In this document: one piece after another, positions 8,981 through 17,933 of the stretch
Position numbering within the stretch: the first letter of the stretch is position 1
Layout of the letters: the number at the start of each line of letters is the position of its first letter
Assembly: GCA_900472675.1 (NCBI GenBank)
Contig: UCJA01000002.1
Span: 38,025-102,024, forward strand
Direction of reading: 5' to 3'
Source of the DNA: Hyphomicrobiales bacterium
GTDB taxonomy: Bacteria; Pseudomonadota; Alphaproteobacteria; Rhizobiales; Rhizobiaceae
DNA: 64,000 bases
Program-made: the position numbers and the translations under genes
Notes under the pieces: generated by a model
What the model was told of the DNA's origin: nothing
Database searches by the model: none
What the model saw: the letters and a program-made list of their open reading frames with translations, nothing else

Positions 8981-10504
8981 ATGATGAAGCCGCTATATCT
9001 TGCCTTTGCCGCCAGCCTGATGCTGGGCGGACTGACCGCCACTGCGGCTCCTGCTGCAGAACCATCGACCCTTCGGATCGGCCTGCAGGACGACCCGGAC
9101 ACGCTGGATCCGGCAACCAACTGGAGCTTCGTCGGCCGCCATGTTCTCCAGTCGCTTTGCGACAAGATCGTCGACATCGACGCAAAGGGCCAGATCATTC
9201 CGATGCTGGCTGCCAGCTGGGAATGGAGCGCGGACAGCAAGACACTGACGCTGAAGCTGCGCGACGACGCTGTGTTTCATGACGGCACCAAGGTCGACGC
9301 CGCTGCCATCAAGTACAATCTCGAGCGGGCTCTCAACGCAAAGTTCTCGCGCCGGAAGCCGGAAATCAGCGCCATCAGCACGGTCGACGTCGTCGATCCG
9401 ACGACAGTCCAGATCAACCTGAAGCAGCCTTCGGTTCCGCTGCTGGCCGCGCTCAGCGACCGCGCAGGCATGATCGTCAGCCCGGCGGCAGCCGAAAAGC
9501 TCGGTGAGAAATTCACCGACGCCCCTGTCTGCTCCGGCCCCTACACATTTGCCGAGCGGGTCATTCAGGACCGCATCGTGCTTGCCAAGTTCCCGCAGTA
9601 CTACAACGCCGACAAGTACCACTTCGACCGTCTGATCTATCGCGGCATGCCTGATTCCAACGTGCGTCTCTTGAACCTCAAGTCGGGACAGCTTGACCTG
9701 ATCGAACGCCTTGCCGCGACCGAGGTGGAAGCCGTCAAGGCCGACAAGGCGCTTGCCGTCGAACCGGTCGTCGGTCTCGGCTATTACGGTGTGACGTTCA
9801 GCATCGGCGGCGAGGGTGCAAACCTCGATGCCGGCAAGAAGGAAGCAATCCGCCAGGCGTTCAGCCTCGCCATCGACCGGCAGGCTATCAGCGACGTGGT
9901 CTTCGACGGCCAGGCCACTATCGGCAACCAGCCCTTCCCGCCCAACAGCCCGTTTTACGACAAGTCCTTCCCCATTCCTGCCCGTGACCTGGACGCGGCC
10001 AAGAAGAAGATGGAAGAAGCCGGAGTGAAATCTGTCGATCTGGAACTGCTTGTTCCGACGGACGCCGAACGCCAGCAGGTCGCCCAGCTGATCCAGGCGA
10101 TGGTTCAGGAAGTCGGCATCAACGTCTCCATCAAGCCGACCGAACTGATGACGCTGCTCGACGTCGCCCGCCAGGGTAAGTTCCAGTCGCACCTCGTCGG
10201 CTGGAGCGGCCGCGTCGATCCGGACCTCAACATCACGCCGATGCTGTCCTGCGGCGCGCCGACCAATGACGCGCATTATTGCAACGAGGAACTCGACAAG
10301 ATCCTCGGCAACGCACGTGCATCCGGCGACCTTGAGACGCGCAAGGCGGAATACAGCAAGGCGGTTGCCATCCTTCAGCGGGATCTGCCGATCGTCTACA
10401 TGTATCACTCGCAGTGGATCTTCGCCCACAACGCCAACATCACCGGCATGACGCCCGCTCCGGATGGCATCATCCGCCTGAGCGGCGTGACCCGGAAGAA
10501 CTGA
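8981..10504 (+). CDS. gsiB: Family 5 periplasmic solute-binding protein (dipeptide/glutathione type)
   Basis: This 507-residue protein begins with a signal peptide (MMKPLYLAFAASLMLGGLTATAAPAAE), then the SBP_bac_5 opening LRIGLQDDPDTLDPATNWS and the conserved GPYTF motif. It captures a peptide-like ligand in the periplasm for the permeases downstream. ATG at 8981 or 8984 follows AGAGGGA; an ATG at 8945 overlapping the ggt stop is in frame but would put polar residues before the signal peptide. The symbol reflects resemblance to the glutathione importer GsiB in this ggt context; the ligand is inferred. Confidence 0.85.
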   Translation: MMKPLYLAFAASLMLGGLTATAAPAAEPSTLRIGLQDDPDTLDPATNWSFVGRHVLQSLCDKIVDIDAKGQIIPMLAASWEWSADSKTLTLKLRDDAVFHDGTKVDAAAIKYNLERALNAKFSRRKPEISAISTVDVVDPTTVQINLKQPSVPLLAALSDRAGMIVSPAAAEKLGEKFTDAPVCSGPYTFAERVIQDRIVLAKFPQYYNADKYHFDRLIYRGMPDSNVRLLNLKSGQLDLIERLAATEVEAVKADKALAVEPVVGLGYYGVTFSIGGEGANLDAGKKEAIRQAFSLAIDRQAISDVVFDGQATIGNQPFPPNSPFYDKSFPIPARDLDAAKKKMEEAGVKSVDLELLVPTDAERQQVAQLIQAMVQEVGINVSIKPTELMTLLDVARQGKFQSHLVGWSGRVDPDLNITPMLSCGAPTNDAHYCNEELDKILGNARASGDLETRKAEYSKAVAILQRDLPIVYMYHSQWIFAHNANITGMTPAPDGIIRLSGVTRKN

Positions 10505-10522
10505 GCTGGCACAAAGGCCACG

Positions 10523-11566
10523 ATGAGCACGCTTCCCCACATCCACCAGGACCCGTCAGCCCGATCCGTTCGGGCTGACAACGACCCTTCAACGCGGGTG
10601 CTGGAAGTCGCCAACCTGCGTGTCGTCTTCGAGGACGAGACGCGGACCGTGACCGCGGTCGATGGCGTCAGTTTCTCCGTCCACAAGGGGCGGACGCTTG
10701 CCATCGTCGGCGAGTCCGGCAGCGGCAAGAGCGTGACCTCGCTTGCGGTGATGCGGCTTCTTCCCGAACACAGCGCCCGCATATCGGGCAGCGTCCACTT
10801 CGACGGGCGCCAGTTGCTGGACGAGACGAAGAGCGGCATGCGGAGCCTTCGCGGCAACCGCATGGCGATGATCTTCCAGGAACCGATGACCTCGCTCAAT
10901 CCGTCCTATACGGTCGGCGAACAGATCAACGAAGTTATTCTGCGGCATCGGGATATCTCGAAGAAAGAGGCAACCCAACGCGGCATCGACATGCTGAAGC
11001 TGGTGCGGATCCCTTCGCCAGAGGCCCGATACTCCCAGTTTCCCCATAATCTTTCGGGCGGCATGCGCCAGCGCGTAATGATCGCCATGGCACTGGCCTG
11101 CGATCCTGAACTGTTGATCGCGGACGAACCGACGACAGCACTCGACGTGACCATCCAGGCGCAGGTGCTCGAGCTGATGCGCGACCTGCAGCAGAAGACC
11201 GGAACGGCGATCGTGTTGATTACCCACGATCTCGGCGTGGTTGCGGAATCCTGCGACGACGTGATCGTCATGTATGCCGGGCAGGTGGTCGAACAGTGTT
11301 CGGTCGAGGATCTCTTCAGCTTTCCGCAGCACCCCTATACCGTCGGGCTTCTGGGTTCGCTGCCCCGGCTCGACGAGAAGCGCGACCAGCTGGTTGCCAT
11401 CACCGGCACGGTGCCCGACATGGCCAACCTGCCGTCGGGCTGTCGTTTCCGGGCGCGCTGTCCGTTCAGCGTTGCCAAATGCGCCGAGATGCCAGAGCTG
11501 ATGGAGGTTTCCGCCGGCCACCTCAGCCGCTGCTGGCGAACACCCTTGCAGGATCTCGTGCCATGA
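10523..11566 (+). CDS. Dipeptide-family ABC transporter ATPase (DppD/OppD type)
   Basis: The 347-residue nucleotide-binding subunit has Walker A GESGSGKS, the ABC signature [12 protein letters not shown], Walker B LLIADEP with TTALD, and an H-loop ITHDLG. The C-terminal oligopeptide-transporter extension has cysteines in the pattern CRFRARCPFSVAKC, typical of an Fe-S cluster in this subfamily. It pairs with the next ATPase to power the two permeases downstream. Its TGA overlaps the next ATG by four bases. Confidence 0.93.
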   Translation: MSTLPHIHQDPSARSVRADNDPSTRVLEVANLRVVFEDETRTVTAVDGVSFSVHKGRTLAIVGESGSGKSVTSLAVMRLLPEHSARISGSVHFDGRQLLDETKSGMRSLRGNRMAMIFQEPMTSLNPSYTVGEQINEVILRHRDISKKEATQRGIDMLKLVRIPSPEARYSQFPHNLSGGMRQRVMIAMALACDPELLIADEPTTALDVTIQAQVLELMRDLQQKTGTAIVLITHDLGVVAESCDDVIVMYAGQVVEQCSVEDLFSFPQHPYTVGLLGSLPRLDEKRDQLVAITGTVPDMANLPSGCRFRARCPFSVAKCAEMPELMEVSAGHLSRCWRTPLQDLVP

Positions 11567-12693
11567 CCCCGATCGTATCCGCGGCGACCACTCCGATCAT
11601 CGAGGCGCGCGGTCTCGGCAAAAGCTTTGTCGTCAAGCGCAGCGTGTTTGGAAAAGCCCAGGCATCGGTCGGCGCCGTCGACGATATCTCCCTGTCTCTG
11701 ATGCCCGGCGAAACGCTGGCGATCGTCGGCGAGTCCGGCTGTGGAAAATCGACGCTTGGCCGCTTGCTGATGCGCCTCATCAAGCCGACCGCCGGCCAGG
11801 TGCTGATCGATGGGCTGGACGTGACCAACATCAGCCATTCGGCGATGCGCCACCAGCGCCGGCATGTGCAGTTGATCTTCCAGGACCCCTACGCCTCGCT
11901 CAACCCGCGCATGACGATCGGCCAGACGATTGCCGAGCCGCTGATGCTGCATGACATCGTGCCGGCCAACCAGCGCGCCAAACGCGTGGCCGAGCTGCTG
12001 GAAATGGTCGGTCTGCGCCCCGAACAGGCAAGCCGCTACCCGCATGAATTCTCCGGTGGCCAGCGTCAGCGGGTGGTCATCGCACGCGCGCTTGCCTCCG
12101 AGCCGAAGGCGATCATCTGCGACGAAGCGGTGTCGGCCCTCGACGTCTCGATCCAGGCGCAGGTGCTCAACCTCCTGAAAAGCCTGCAGACGCAACTGGG
12201 TCTGGCGTTTGTGTTCATCTCGCACGATCTTGGCGTCGTGAAGCATATCGCCGACCGTGTCGCCGTCATGTATCTCGGCCGCGTGGTCGAGATCGGCACA
12301 TCCGCCGATATCTTTGCGGCACCGCGCCACCCTTATACGCAGGCGCTTCTGTCTGCCATTCCGGTCGCGGCTCCTCCCAGCCAGCAGCGTCCCAAGGCCG
12401 CCCGGCTAACCGGCGATCTGCCGAGCCCGCTTTCACCGCCGGAAGGCTGTCGCCTGCATACCCGCTGTCCCTATGCGCGGCCCGAGTGCAAGCTGGTGAG
12501 CATGGACCTAGATATCGAAGCCAATGGCCATGCCAATGCCTGCGCCTTCTGGCGCGAACTGCCCGCGCAAGCGGCTGAAATCGCGCGCGAACCGCGCAAT
12601 CCGAAGCTCGAACAGCTGTTTGCTGCCTTCGAGGCCATGGCTGCGACCGAGACGGCAGCCAAGGCCCTGCAGACCGTGACGAAGGAAGGCTGA
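11563..12693 (+). CDS. Dipeptide-family ABC transporter ATPase (DppF/OppF type)
   Basis: This 376-residue second nucleotide-binding subunit has Walker A GESGCGKS, signature [12 protein letters not shown] and Walker B AIICDEA. The usual DEP triplet is DEA here, a variation seen in some OppF-like proteins that keeps the catalytic Glu. The C-terminal extension again has a cysteine set (CRLHTRCPYARPEC). The start ATG at 11563 overlaps the preceding stop (ATGA). The last ~50 residues are an extended helical tail. Confidence 0.92.
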   Translation: MTPIVSAATTPIIEARGLGKSFVVKRSVFGKAQASVGAVDDISLSLMPGETLAIVGESGCGKSTLGRLLMRLIKPTAGQVLIDGLDVTNISHSAMRHQRRHVQLIFQDPYASLNPRMTIGQTIAEPLMLHDIVPANQRAKRVAELLEMVGLRPEQASRYPHEFSGGQRQRVVIARALASEPKAIICDEAVSALDVSIQAQVLNLLKSLQTQLGLAFVFISHDLGVVKHIADRVAVMYLGRVVEIGTSADIFAAPRHPYTQALLSAIPVAAPPSQQRPKAARLTGDLPSPLSPPEGCRLHTRCPYARPECKLVSMDLDIEANGHANACAFWRELPAQAAEIAREPRNPKLEQLFAAFEAMAATETAAKALQTVTKEG

Positions 12694-12697
12694 TCCC

Positions 12698-13639
12698 ATG
12701 TCCTCGCTTCTTGCACGCCGCCTCCTGCAGCTCATTCCGACTGTCGTCCTTTTGTCGCTGATCATCTTTTCGCTCCAGCATCTGCTGCCGGGCGACCCGG
12801 CACTCGTGCTGGCGGGCGAAAGCCCGGATGAAGCGACGCTTGCCGCCATCCGGGCGCAATACCATCTCGATCAACCCCTGGTTTTCCAGTATCTCTACTG
12901 GGTCAAAGGGGTCCTGACCGGTGACCTCGGCGAATCCATGCGCCATAACCGTCCGGTTCTGGAGCTGATCCTGCTCAAGCTGCCCGTCACCCTGCAGCTG
13001 GCCGTCATGGGCATCGTAATTGCCCTTCTGCTCGGCATTGCCGGTGGGGTGATTTCGGCGCTCTACCAAAACACCCCGGTCGACTATGCCACCAACGTCG
13101 TCTCGCTGGCCGGGATCTCGCTGCCGAACTTCTGGCTCGGCATCATGCTGATCATGTTCTTCTCGGTGAACCTCGGCTGGCTGCCGGCCTCCGGTTTCGT
13201 CAGCCCCTGGGAAGACCTGAAGATGAACCTTTTGACGACGATCATGCCCGCGTTCGTGCTGGGCACCGGCATTGCCGGCGTCATCATGCGCCACACCCGG
13301 GGCGCCATGCTGCAGGCCTTGGAAAGCGACTATGTGCGCACCGCTCGCGCCAAGGGTTTGAGCGAGTGGACCGTCGTCTTCAAGCACGCCATGCGCAATG
13401 CGCTGACGCCGATCATCACGCTCGGCGCGCTGGAGTTTGGAGCGCTGCTCTCCGGCGCCGTTCTGACCGAGCAGATCTTTACCATTCCCGGTTTCGGAAA
13501 GCTGATCGTGGATGCCGTGTTCACCCGTGACTATCCCGTGGTGCAGGGCGTCGTTCTGGTCACCTCATTGTTCTACATCATCCTCAACCTGCTGGCCGAC
13601 ATCGGATATATCCTCGTCAACCCAAGACTGAGAAGCTGA
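12698..13639 (+). CDS. Dipeptide-family ABC permease (DppB type)
   Basis: This 313-residue membrane protein has about six helices and the DppB-family N-terminus (LLQLIPTVVLLSLIIFSLQHLLPGDPA). The cytoplasmic EAA-like loop (RTARAKGLSEWTVVFKHAMRNALTPIIT) contacts the ATPases. It forms the translocation pore with the next gene, two bases downstream. Confidence 0.93.
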   Translation: MSSLLARRLLQLIPTVVLLSLIIFSLQHLLPGDPALVLAGESPDEATLAAIRAQYHLDQPLVFQYLYWVKGVLTGDLGESMRHNRPVLELILLKLPVTLQLAVMGIVIALLLGIAGGVISALYQNTPVDYATNVVSLAGISLPNFWLGIMLIMFFSVNLGWLPASGFVSPWEDLKMNLLTTIMPAFVLGTGIAGVIMRHTRGAMLQALESDYVRTARAKGLSEWTVVFKHAMRNALTPIITLGALEFGALLSGAVLTEQIFTIPGFGKLIVDAVFTRDYPVVQGVVLVTSLFYIILNLLADIGYILVNPRLRS

Positions 13640-13641
13640 CC

Positions 13642-14535
13642 GTGCTGACGACTTCGCCCACCAAACCCATCGGCGCCCCAGCGACCAATCCCGTGACAAA
13701 TTTCTTTCGCAGCCGTCTGTGGCGGCGGCTGTCCCGGCGCAAGAGTGCGCTGGTCGGGCTCGTCGTCGTGCTGTTCATGATGTCGATTGCCGTTCTGGCG
13801 CCTCTGCTGGCGCCCTACGATCCGACGGCGCAGACCTGGACCGCCGTTCGCAAGGCGCCCTCGATGGCGCATTGGTTCGGCACCGACGAGGCGGGCCGCG
13901 ACATCCTTTCGCGCATCATCTGGGGTGCCCGCGCCTCGCTGCTGGCAGGCCTGACCTCGGTCGGGATCGCCATGGCGATCGGCGTGCCGCTCGGGCTTGC
14001 GGCCGGCTTCCTCGGCGGCGTCATCGACGGGCTGATCAGCCGTTTCACCGATGCGATGCTCGCCTGTCCGTTCCTGATCCTTGCGATCGCACTGGCCGCC
14101 TTCCTCGGGCCGAGCCTGACGAACGCCATGCTGGCCATCGGCATCACAGCCATGCCGCTGTTCATCCGCCTTACCCGCGGCCAGGTTCTGTCGATCAAGG
14201 CGGAAGACTATGTCGAGGCGGCCAGTGCTGTGGGCAACCCGCGCTGGCGCATCGCGGTCTGGCACATCCTTCCGAACATCCTGCCGCAGCTGATGGTCCA
14301 GGCGACGCTGACGATCGCAGCCGCCATCATCGCCGAAGCCAGCATGTCGTTTCTCGGCCTCGGGCTTCAGCCGCCGGCACCCTCATGGGGATCGATGCTG
14401 AATTCCGCCCAGCGCTTCCTCAGCAACGCGCCCTGGATGGCGCTGTGGCCCGGCTTGTCGATCTTCATCACGGTGTTGTCGTTCAACCTGCTGGGCGACG
14501 GCCTGCGCGATGCGCTGGACCCGCGATCGCGGTAA
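13642..14535 (+). CDS. Dipeptide-family ABC permease (DppC type)
   Basis: This 297-residue protein starts with GTG at 13642, two bases after the preceding TGA. It has the DppC N-terminal helix, the motif FGTDEAGRDILSRIIWGAR and the EAA loop YVEAASAVGNPRWRIAVWHILPN. It completes the ggt-linked importer. The operon appears to end here, because a hairpin lies just downstream before the convergent ribB. Confidence 0.93.
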   Translation: MLTTSPTKPIGAPATNPVTNFFRSRLWRRLSRRKSALVGLVVVLFMMSIAVLAPLLAPYDPTAQTWTAVRKAPSMAHWFGTDEAGRDILSRIIWGARASLLAGLTSVGIAMAIGVPLGLAAGFLGGVIDGLISRFTDAMLACPFLILAIALAAFLGPSLTNAMLAIGITAMPLFIRLTRGQVLSIKAEDYVEAASAVGNPRWRIAVWHILPNILPQLMVQATLTIAAAIIAEASMSFLGLGLQPPAPSWGSMLNSAQRFLSNAPWMALWPGLSIFITVLSFNLLGDGLRDALDPRSR

Positions 14536-14540
14536 AGAAC

Positions 14541-14571
14541 GGGCCTGGCAGTCACGCGCTGCCGGAGGCCC
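14541..14571. terminator. Hairpin between convergent dppC-like and ribB genes
   Basis: GGGCCT and AGGCCC enclose an inner GGCAG/CTGCC stem, giving a strong imperfect hairpin six bases after the permease stop and before the ribB stop. There is no clear T-run, so it may be a weak bidirectional terminator or a mRNA 3'-end stabiliser. Confidence 0.5.
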
Positions 14572-14585
14572 GAGCCCAGAACGGA

Positions 14586-15221
14586 CTAAGCCGCAGCCGC
14601 TTCGGACAGGCCTTGGGTGGTGCCGATAAACGAAATCAGGTCGGCGATCGTGACCAGCGGCATCTTGTGAAGGCTGGCAAAGGCCACCAGCTCTGGCAGC
14701 CGCGCCATGCTGCCATCTTCCTTGGCGACCTCGCAGATGACGCCTGAGGGGCTGAGCCCTGCAAGCCTGCACAGATCGACGGCAGCTTCGGTATGTCCCG
14801 CCCGCGACAGGACGCCGTTCGGATGGGCGCGAAGCGGAAAGACGTGTCCGGGACGAGCGAAGTCGTCAGGCCGTGCCGAAGGATCGACCAGGGCCCTCAC
14901 CGTCGCCGCGCGATCGCTCGACGAAATCCCGGTCGTCGTCGCCGGAAGATAATCGACTGACACGGTAAAAGCTGTCTTGTGGGATTCCGTGTTGCGCGGA
15001 ACCATCAACGGGATGTCGAGCGCGTCGAGCCTTTCCCCTTTCATCGCAACGCAGATCAATCCGCGCGCGTGGTTCATCATGAATGCGATGGTTTCGGGCG
15101 TTGCGGTCTGCGAAGCTGCGATGATGTCCCCTTCGTTCTCGCGATCCTCGTCGTCGACCACGACGATCATCTGACCGCGCGCCAATGCCTCGAGGGCTTC
15201 TTCAATTTTTGCGATCGTCAT
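14586..15221 (-). CDS. ribB: 3,4-dihydroxy-2-butanone 4-phosphate synthase
   Basis: This 211-residue enzyme converts ribulose 5-phosphate to 3,4-dihydroxy-2-butanone 4-phosphate plus formate, for riboflavin synthesis. The acidic active-site loop DDEDRENEGD, the phosphate-site RPGHVFPL and the motif GHTEAAVDLCRLAG are intact. It is a stand-alone DHBP synthase, not fused to GTP cyclohydrolase II. ATG at 15221 is chosen because AAAGG lies just upstream; a TTG at 15236 would overlap that ribosome site. A FMN riboswitch lies upstream, so expression should fall when FMN is plentiful. It is a housekeeping-type gene among catabolic operons, perhaps a second copy. Confidence 0.95.
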   Translation of the reverse strand: MTIAKIEEALEALARGQMIVVVDDEDRENEGDIIAASQTATPETIAFMMNHARGLICVAMKGERLDALDIPLMVPRNTESHKTAFTVSVDYLPATTTGISSSDRAATVRALVDPSARPDDFARPGHVFPLRAHPNGVLSRAGHTEAAVDLCRLAGLSPSGVICEVAKEDGSMARLPELVAFASLHKMPLVTIADLISFIGTTQGLSEAAAA

Positions 15222-15333
15222 TCTACTGCCTTTCAAGGGTTACCCGCGTTAGCGGCAAACTGCGGTTTCAAGCCGCCATCCATCCCTTGGGCCAACAAGT
15301 CGGAATCCTCCCCTCGCGGGAAGGTCTGACATT

Positions 15334-15470
15334 GTTCTCTTCCATCCGGACTATGACCGTCGGCTCCGGCATCTCACCGGATCTGCTGACCTTCCGCTTT
15401 CGCGCAAGCGCTCGCGGGCTCCGGGAAAACCCGATACCGCCGGTGGGGAGTTACACCCCGCCCTGAGAAC
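15334..15470 (-). ncRNA. FMN riboswitch (RFN element)
   Basis: Read on the minus strand, the element opens with GTTCTCAGGGCGGGGTG and CCCCACCGGCGGTAT. It continues with GCCCGCGAGCG, GATCCGGTGAGATGCCGG and AGCCGACGGTCATAGTC, and closes with GGATGGAAGAGAAC. These are the conserved blocks of the six-helix RFN aptamer, and the outer GTTCTC/GAGAAC stem pairs. About 110 bases separate it from the ribB ATG. That stretch has GCGGC/GCCGC and AAGGG/CCCTT complementarity near the ribosome site, compatible with control of translation initiation. Confidence 0.95.
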
Positions 15471-15550
15471 ATTATTGAGATAATAAGAGGAGGGGAGGAA
15501 ATGCAAGAGCGCAAAAGAGAACGGGCTGTTCGATTTTCCTCCTCACCCGA

Positions 15551-16333
15551 TCAGGACATGATCAGTCCGCCGTCGACGTTGATGGTCTGCCCGGTGATAT
15601 AGGCAGCATCGTCGCTTGCAAGAAAGGTGACGAGACCGGCAACGTCTTCACCGGATCCGGCCCGCTTCATTGGAATGCCTTCGACCCATTCCTTCATCAG
15701 CGCGCCCGGCGCGTAGTTGCCAAGCAGCTTGCCCCAGACCTCGTCGTTATAGGCCCACATGTCGGTCTCGATGATGCCGGGGCAGAAGGCATTGACGGTG
15801 ATTCCATCGACGGCAACTTCCTTGGCGAGGCTCTGGGTAATGCCGACAACCCCCATCTTGGACGCCGCATAGTGAGGCGTATAAATAAAGCCGTCGCGCG
15901 CCTGGCCCGAGGCCGTGTTGATGATGCGGCCGCCGCGGCCGTGCCTGCGCATCCGGGCGATGGCTTCCTGCGCACACAGGAACACGCCCTTGGTGTTGAC
16001 CGCCATGACCTTGTCCCACTCCGCCTCGGTCATATCCTCGATGCGGGCGATGGTGATGACGCCCGCGTTCTGGATCGAAACGTCGACTGTGCCGAAAGCG
16101 GCCTCGGCGGCGGCAAAGAGCGCCTGGACGCTTGTCTTGTCGGTGACATCTCCAACGAAGGAAATTGCCTTTCCTCCCTCCGCCTTGATCTGCTCGGCAA
16201 CGTCATGCACGGCTTCCTCGTTGGCAGAGACGACGAGGTTCGCTCCTTCCCGCGCGAAGCGTCTGGCGATCGCAGCGCCAATGCCGCGGCTGCCGCCGGT
16301 GATGACGACCGTCTTGTTTTCGAAGCGGTTCAT
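15551..16333 (-). CDS. SDR-family oxidoreductase (polyol/sugar dehydrogenase-like)
   Basis: This 260-residue short-chain dehydrogenase has the nucleotide-binding glycine motif TGGSRGIG (about 12-19), the NAG motif (QNAGV), the active-site YAASK and the C-terminal INVDGG. It should oxidise an alcohol or reduce a ketone using NAD(P). It is the last gene of a minus-strand operon with a ribose-type importer, a second SDR and triosephosphate isomerase. This suggests a step in conversion of the imported polyol or sugar to a ketose. Substrate is not identifiable from sequence. Confidence 0.88.
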   Translation of the reverse strand: MNRFENKTVVITGGSRGIGAAIARRFAREGANLVVSANEEAVHDVAEQIKAEGGKAISFVGDVTDKTSVQALFAAAEAAFGTVDVSIQNAGVITIARIEDMTEAEWDKVMAVNTKGVFLCAQEAIARMRRHGRGGRIINTASGQARDGFIYTPHYAASKMGVVGITQSLAKEVAVDGITVNAFCPGIIETDMWAYNDEVWGKLLGNYAPGALMKEWVEGIPMKRAGSGEDVAGLVTFLASDDAAYITGQTINVDGGLIMS

Positions 16334-16381
16334 GGCGAAGTTCCCTTTCAGGTTTGTCGTTGCACCGTCAGGCTATCTGCG

Positions 16382-17119
16382 TCAGACGGCGACGGCTATG
16401 ATCTCGGCAAAGTCGGACGCCTTGAGCGATGCTCCGCCAACCAGCGCGCCATCGACGTCGGGTATCTCGAAAATCGAAGCGGCATTGGATGCTTTGACCG
16501 ATCCGCCATAGAGGATGCGAACCCGCCCACCTTCATCGCCGAGTTCCTGCCGGAGGATTTGCCGCAGCGTCCGATGGACTTCGTCGATCTGCTCGACGGT
16601 TGGGACCAGGCCCGTTCCGATCGCCCAGACGGGCTCATAAGCGACGGTCGTGTTCGACCCTGCGGCTGTGCCGGACAGGGAGCCCCGAAGCTGCCGGCGA
16701 ACCACATCGAGCGCCAAGCCATCGTCACGCTCGGCACGGGTTTCGCCGACGCAGACGATGCTGGTCAGCCCGGCGTCGTGGGCGGCGGCCGCCTTGCGTG
16801 CGACCGTCATGTCCGTTTCGTGGTAGACCGCCCGCCGTTCCGAGTGCCCCAGGATGACGAAGGACGCGCCTGCTTCGCTGAGCATGGCGGCCGACACGTC
16901 GCTCGTGTAGGCGCCTGACGACTTGGAATGACAATCCTGGGCGCCGATCGCAATGTGCGAGCCCCTTGCCTCCTGCGCAGCCACGCCGATCAGCGTAAAC
17001 GGCGGACACACGACGATGTCGCAGGTCGCCGCTTCGGTCAGGCGCTTCAGCGTCTCGATCTCCGCCAGGGAGGACGCGAGACCGTTCATCTTCCAGTTTC
17101 CGGCAATCAGTTTGCGCAT
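16382..17119 (-). CDS. tpiA: Triosephosphate isomerase family protein
   Basis: This 245-residue TIM-barrel enzyme has all the signature residues: Lys in GNWKMNG, the electrophile His in GHSERR, the base Glu in AYEPVWAIGTG, and the phosphate loops ending in LYGGSVK and LVGGASL. It interconverts DHAP and glyceraldehyde 3-phosphate. Related proteins in erythritol loci isomerise L-erythrulose 1-phosphate, which is a second option. ATG at 17119 is chosen because the conserved N-terminus begins directly there. It lies five bases after the upstream SDR stop. As an operon member it probably handles DHAP released by the pathway. Confidence 0.88.
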   Translation of the reverse strand: MRKLIAGNWKMNGLASSLAEIETLKRLTEAATCDIVVCPPFTLIGVAAQEARGSHIAIGAQDCHSKSSGAYTSDVSAAMLSEAGASFVILGHSERRAVYHETDMTVARKAAAAHDAGLTSIVCVGETRAERDDGLALDVVRRQLRGSLSGTAAGSNTTVAYEPVWAIGTGLVPTVEQIDEVHRTLRQILRQELGDEGGRVRILYGGSVKASNAASIFEIPDVDGALVGGASLKASDFAEIIAVAV

Positions 17120-17123
17120 GGCA

Positions 17124-17912
17124 TCACCAGCAGCAAAAGCCGCCATCGACCAGAAGGTCGACGCCGGTCACGAAACTTGCGGCACCGGACAGGAGGAATA
17201 CGGCCGGACCCACCATTTCGTCGACGCTCGCCATGCGCTGCATCGGCGTCTGTTCCTCAAACAGCTTGGTCTGGTGCACCATCTCGGGTCGCGTGTTCAT
17301 GGGCGTTGCGGTGTAGCCCGGAGAGATCGTGTTGACGCGAACGCCCCGGTCCACCCATTCCATGGCGAGCGACTTGGACATGTGGATGACCCCGGCTTTC
17401 GAGGCGTTGTAATGGGCCTGGCTCAGACCGCGGTTGACGATAACGCCCGACATCGAGGCGATATTGACGATCGACCCGCGTCCGTTCTTCAGCATGGCGC
17501 GCGCCTCGGCCTGGCAGGAGAGGAAGACGCCCTTGAGGTTGATATCCATCAGGGTCTGGTACTGATCTTCCTCCATGTCCTCGGCCGGGCTGGCGTTGGC
17601 GATCCCCGCCGCGTTCACGGCGAGAGTGAGAGGGCCCAGTTCCGCTTCCGTGCGCGCGACAGCGTCAGTCATCGACTGCTTGCTGGTGACGTCGGCGGCG
17701 ATCTGGATCGACCGGCGGCCTGTCGCCTCGATATGCTTGGCAGTCTGCGCCAGCCCGTCGTCCGTGCGCCGGTCGAGAAGCGCGACCTCAGCCCCACACT
17801 GGGCAAGGCCGATGGCGATGCGCTGACCAATGCCGCTCCCAGCACCGGTGACGATGGCGACCTGACCGCTGAGGTCGAACAGCTTGGGGGCGTTCAGACG
17901 GATATCGGACAC
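17124..17912 (-). CDS. SDR-family oxidoreductase
   Basis: This 262-residue short-chain dehydrogenase has the TGAGSGIG cofactor motif, NAAG, active-site YNASK and C-terminal DGGFCCW. Its overall look (NIASMSGVIVNRG, SPGYTATPMNTRPEM) is like xylitol/arabinitol/threitol-type dehydrogenases. The GTG at 17912 is the best start, with GGAAGAG upstream; a TTG at 17927 is less likely. It sits between the importer ATPase and the isomerase gene in one operon, so it probably oxidises the imported polyol to a ketose. Confidence 0.87.
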   Translation of the reverse strand: MSDIRLNAPKLFDLSGQVAIVTGAGSGIGQRIAIGLAQCGAEVALLDRRTDDGLAQTAKHIEATGRRSIQIAADVTSKQSMTDAVARTEAELGPLTLAVNAAGIANASPAEDMEEDQYQTLMDINLKGVFLSCQAEARAMLKNGRGSIVNIASMSGVIVNRGLSQAHYNASKAGVIHMSKSLAMEWVDRGVRVNTISPGYTATPMNTRPEMVHQTKLFEEQTPMQRMASVDEMVGPAVFLLSGAASFVTGVDLLVDGGFCCW

Positions 17913-17933
17913 CGCTCTTCCTTTCAAAGTTGA

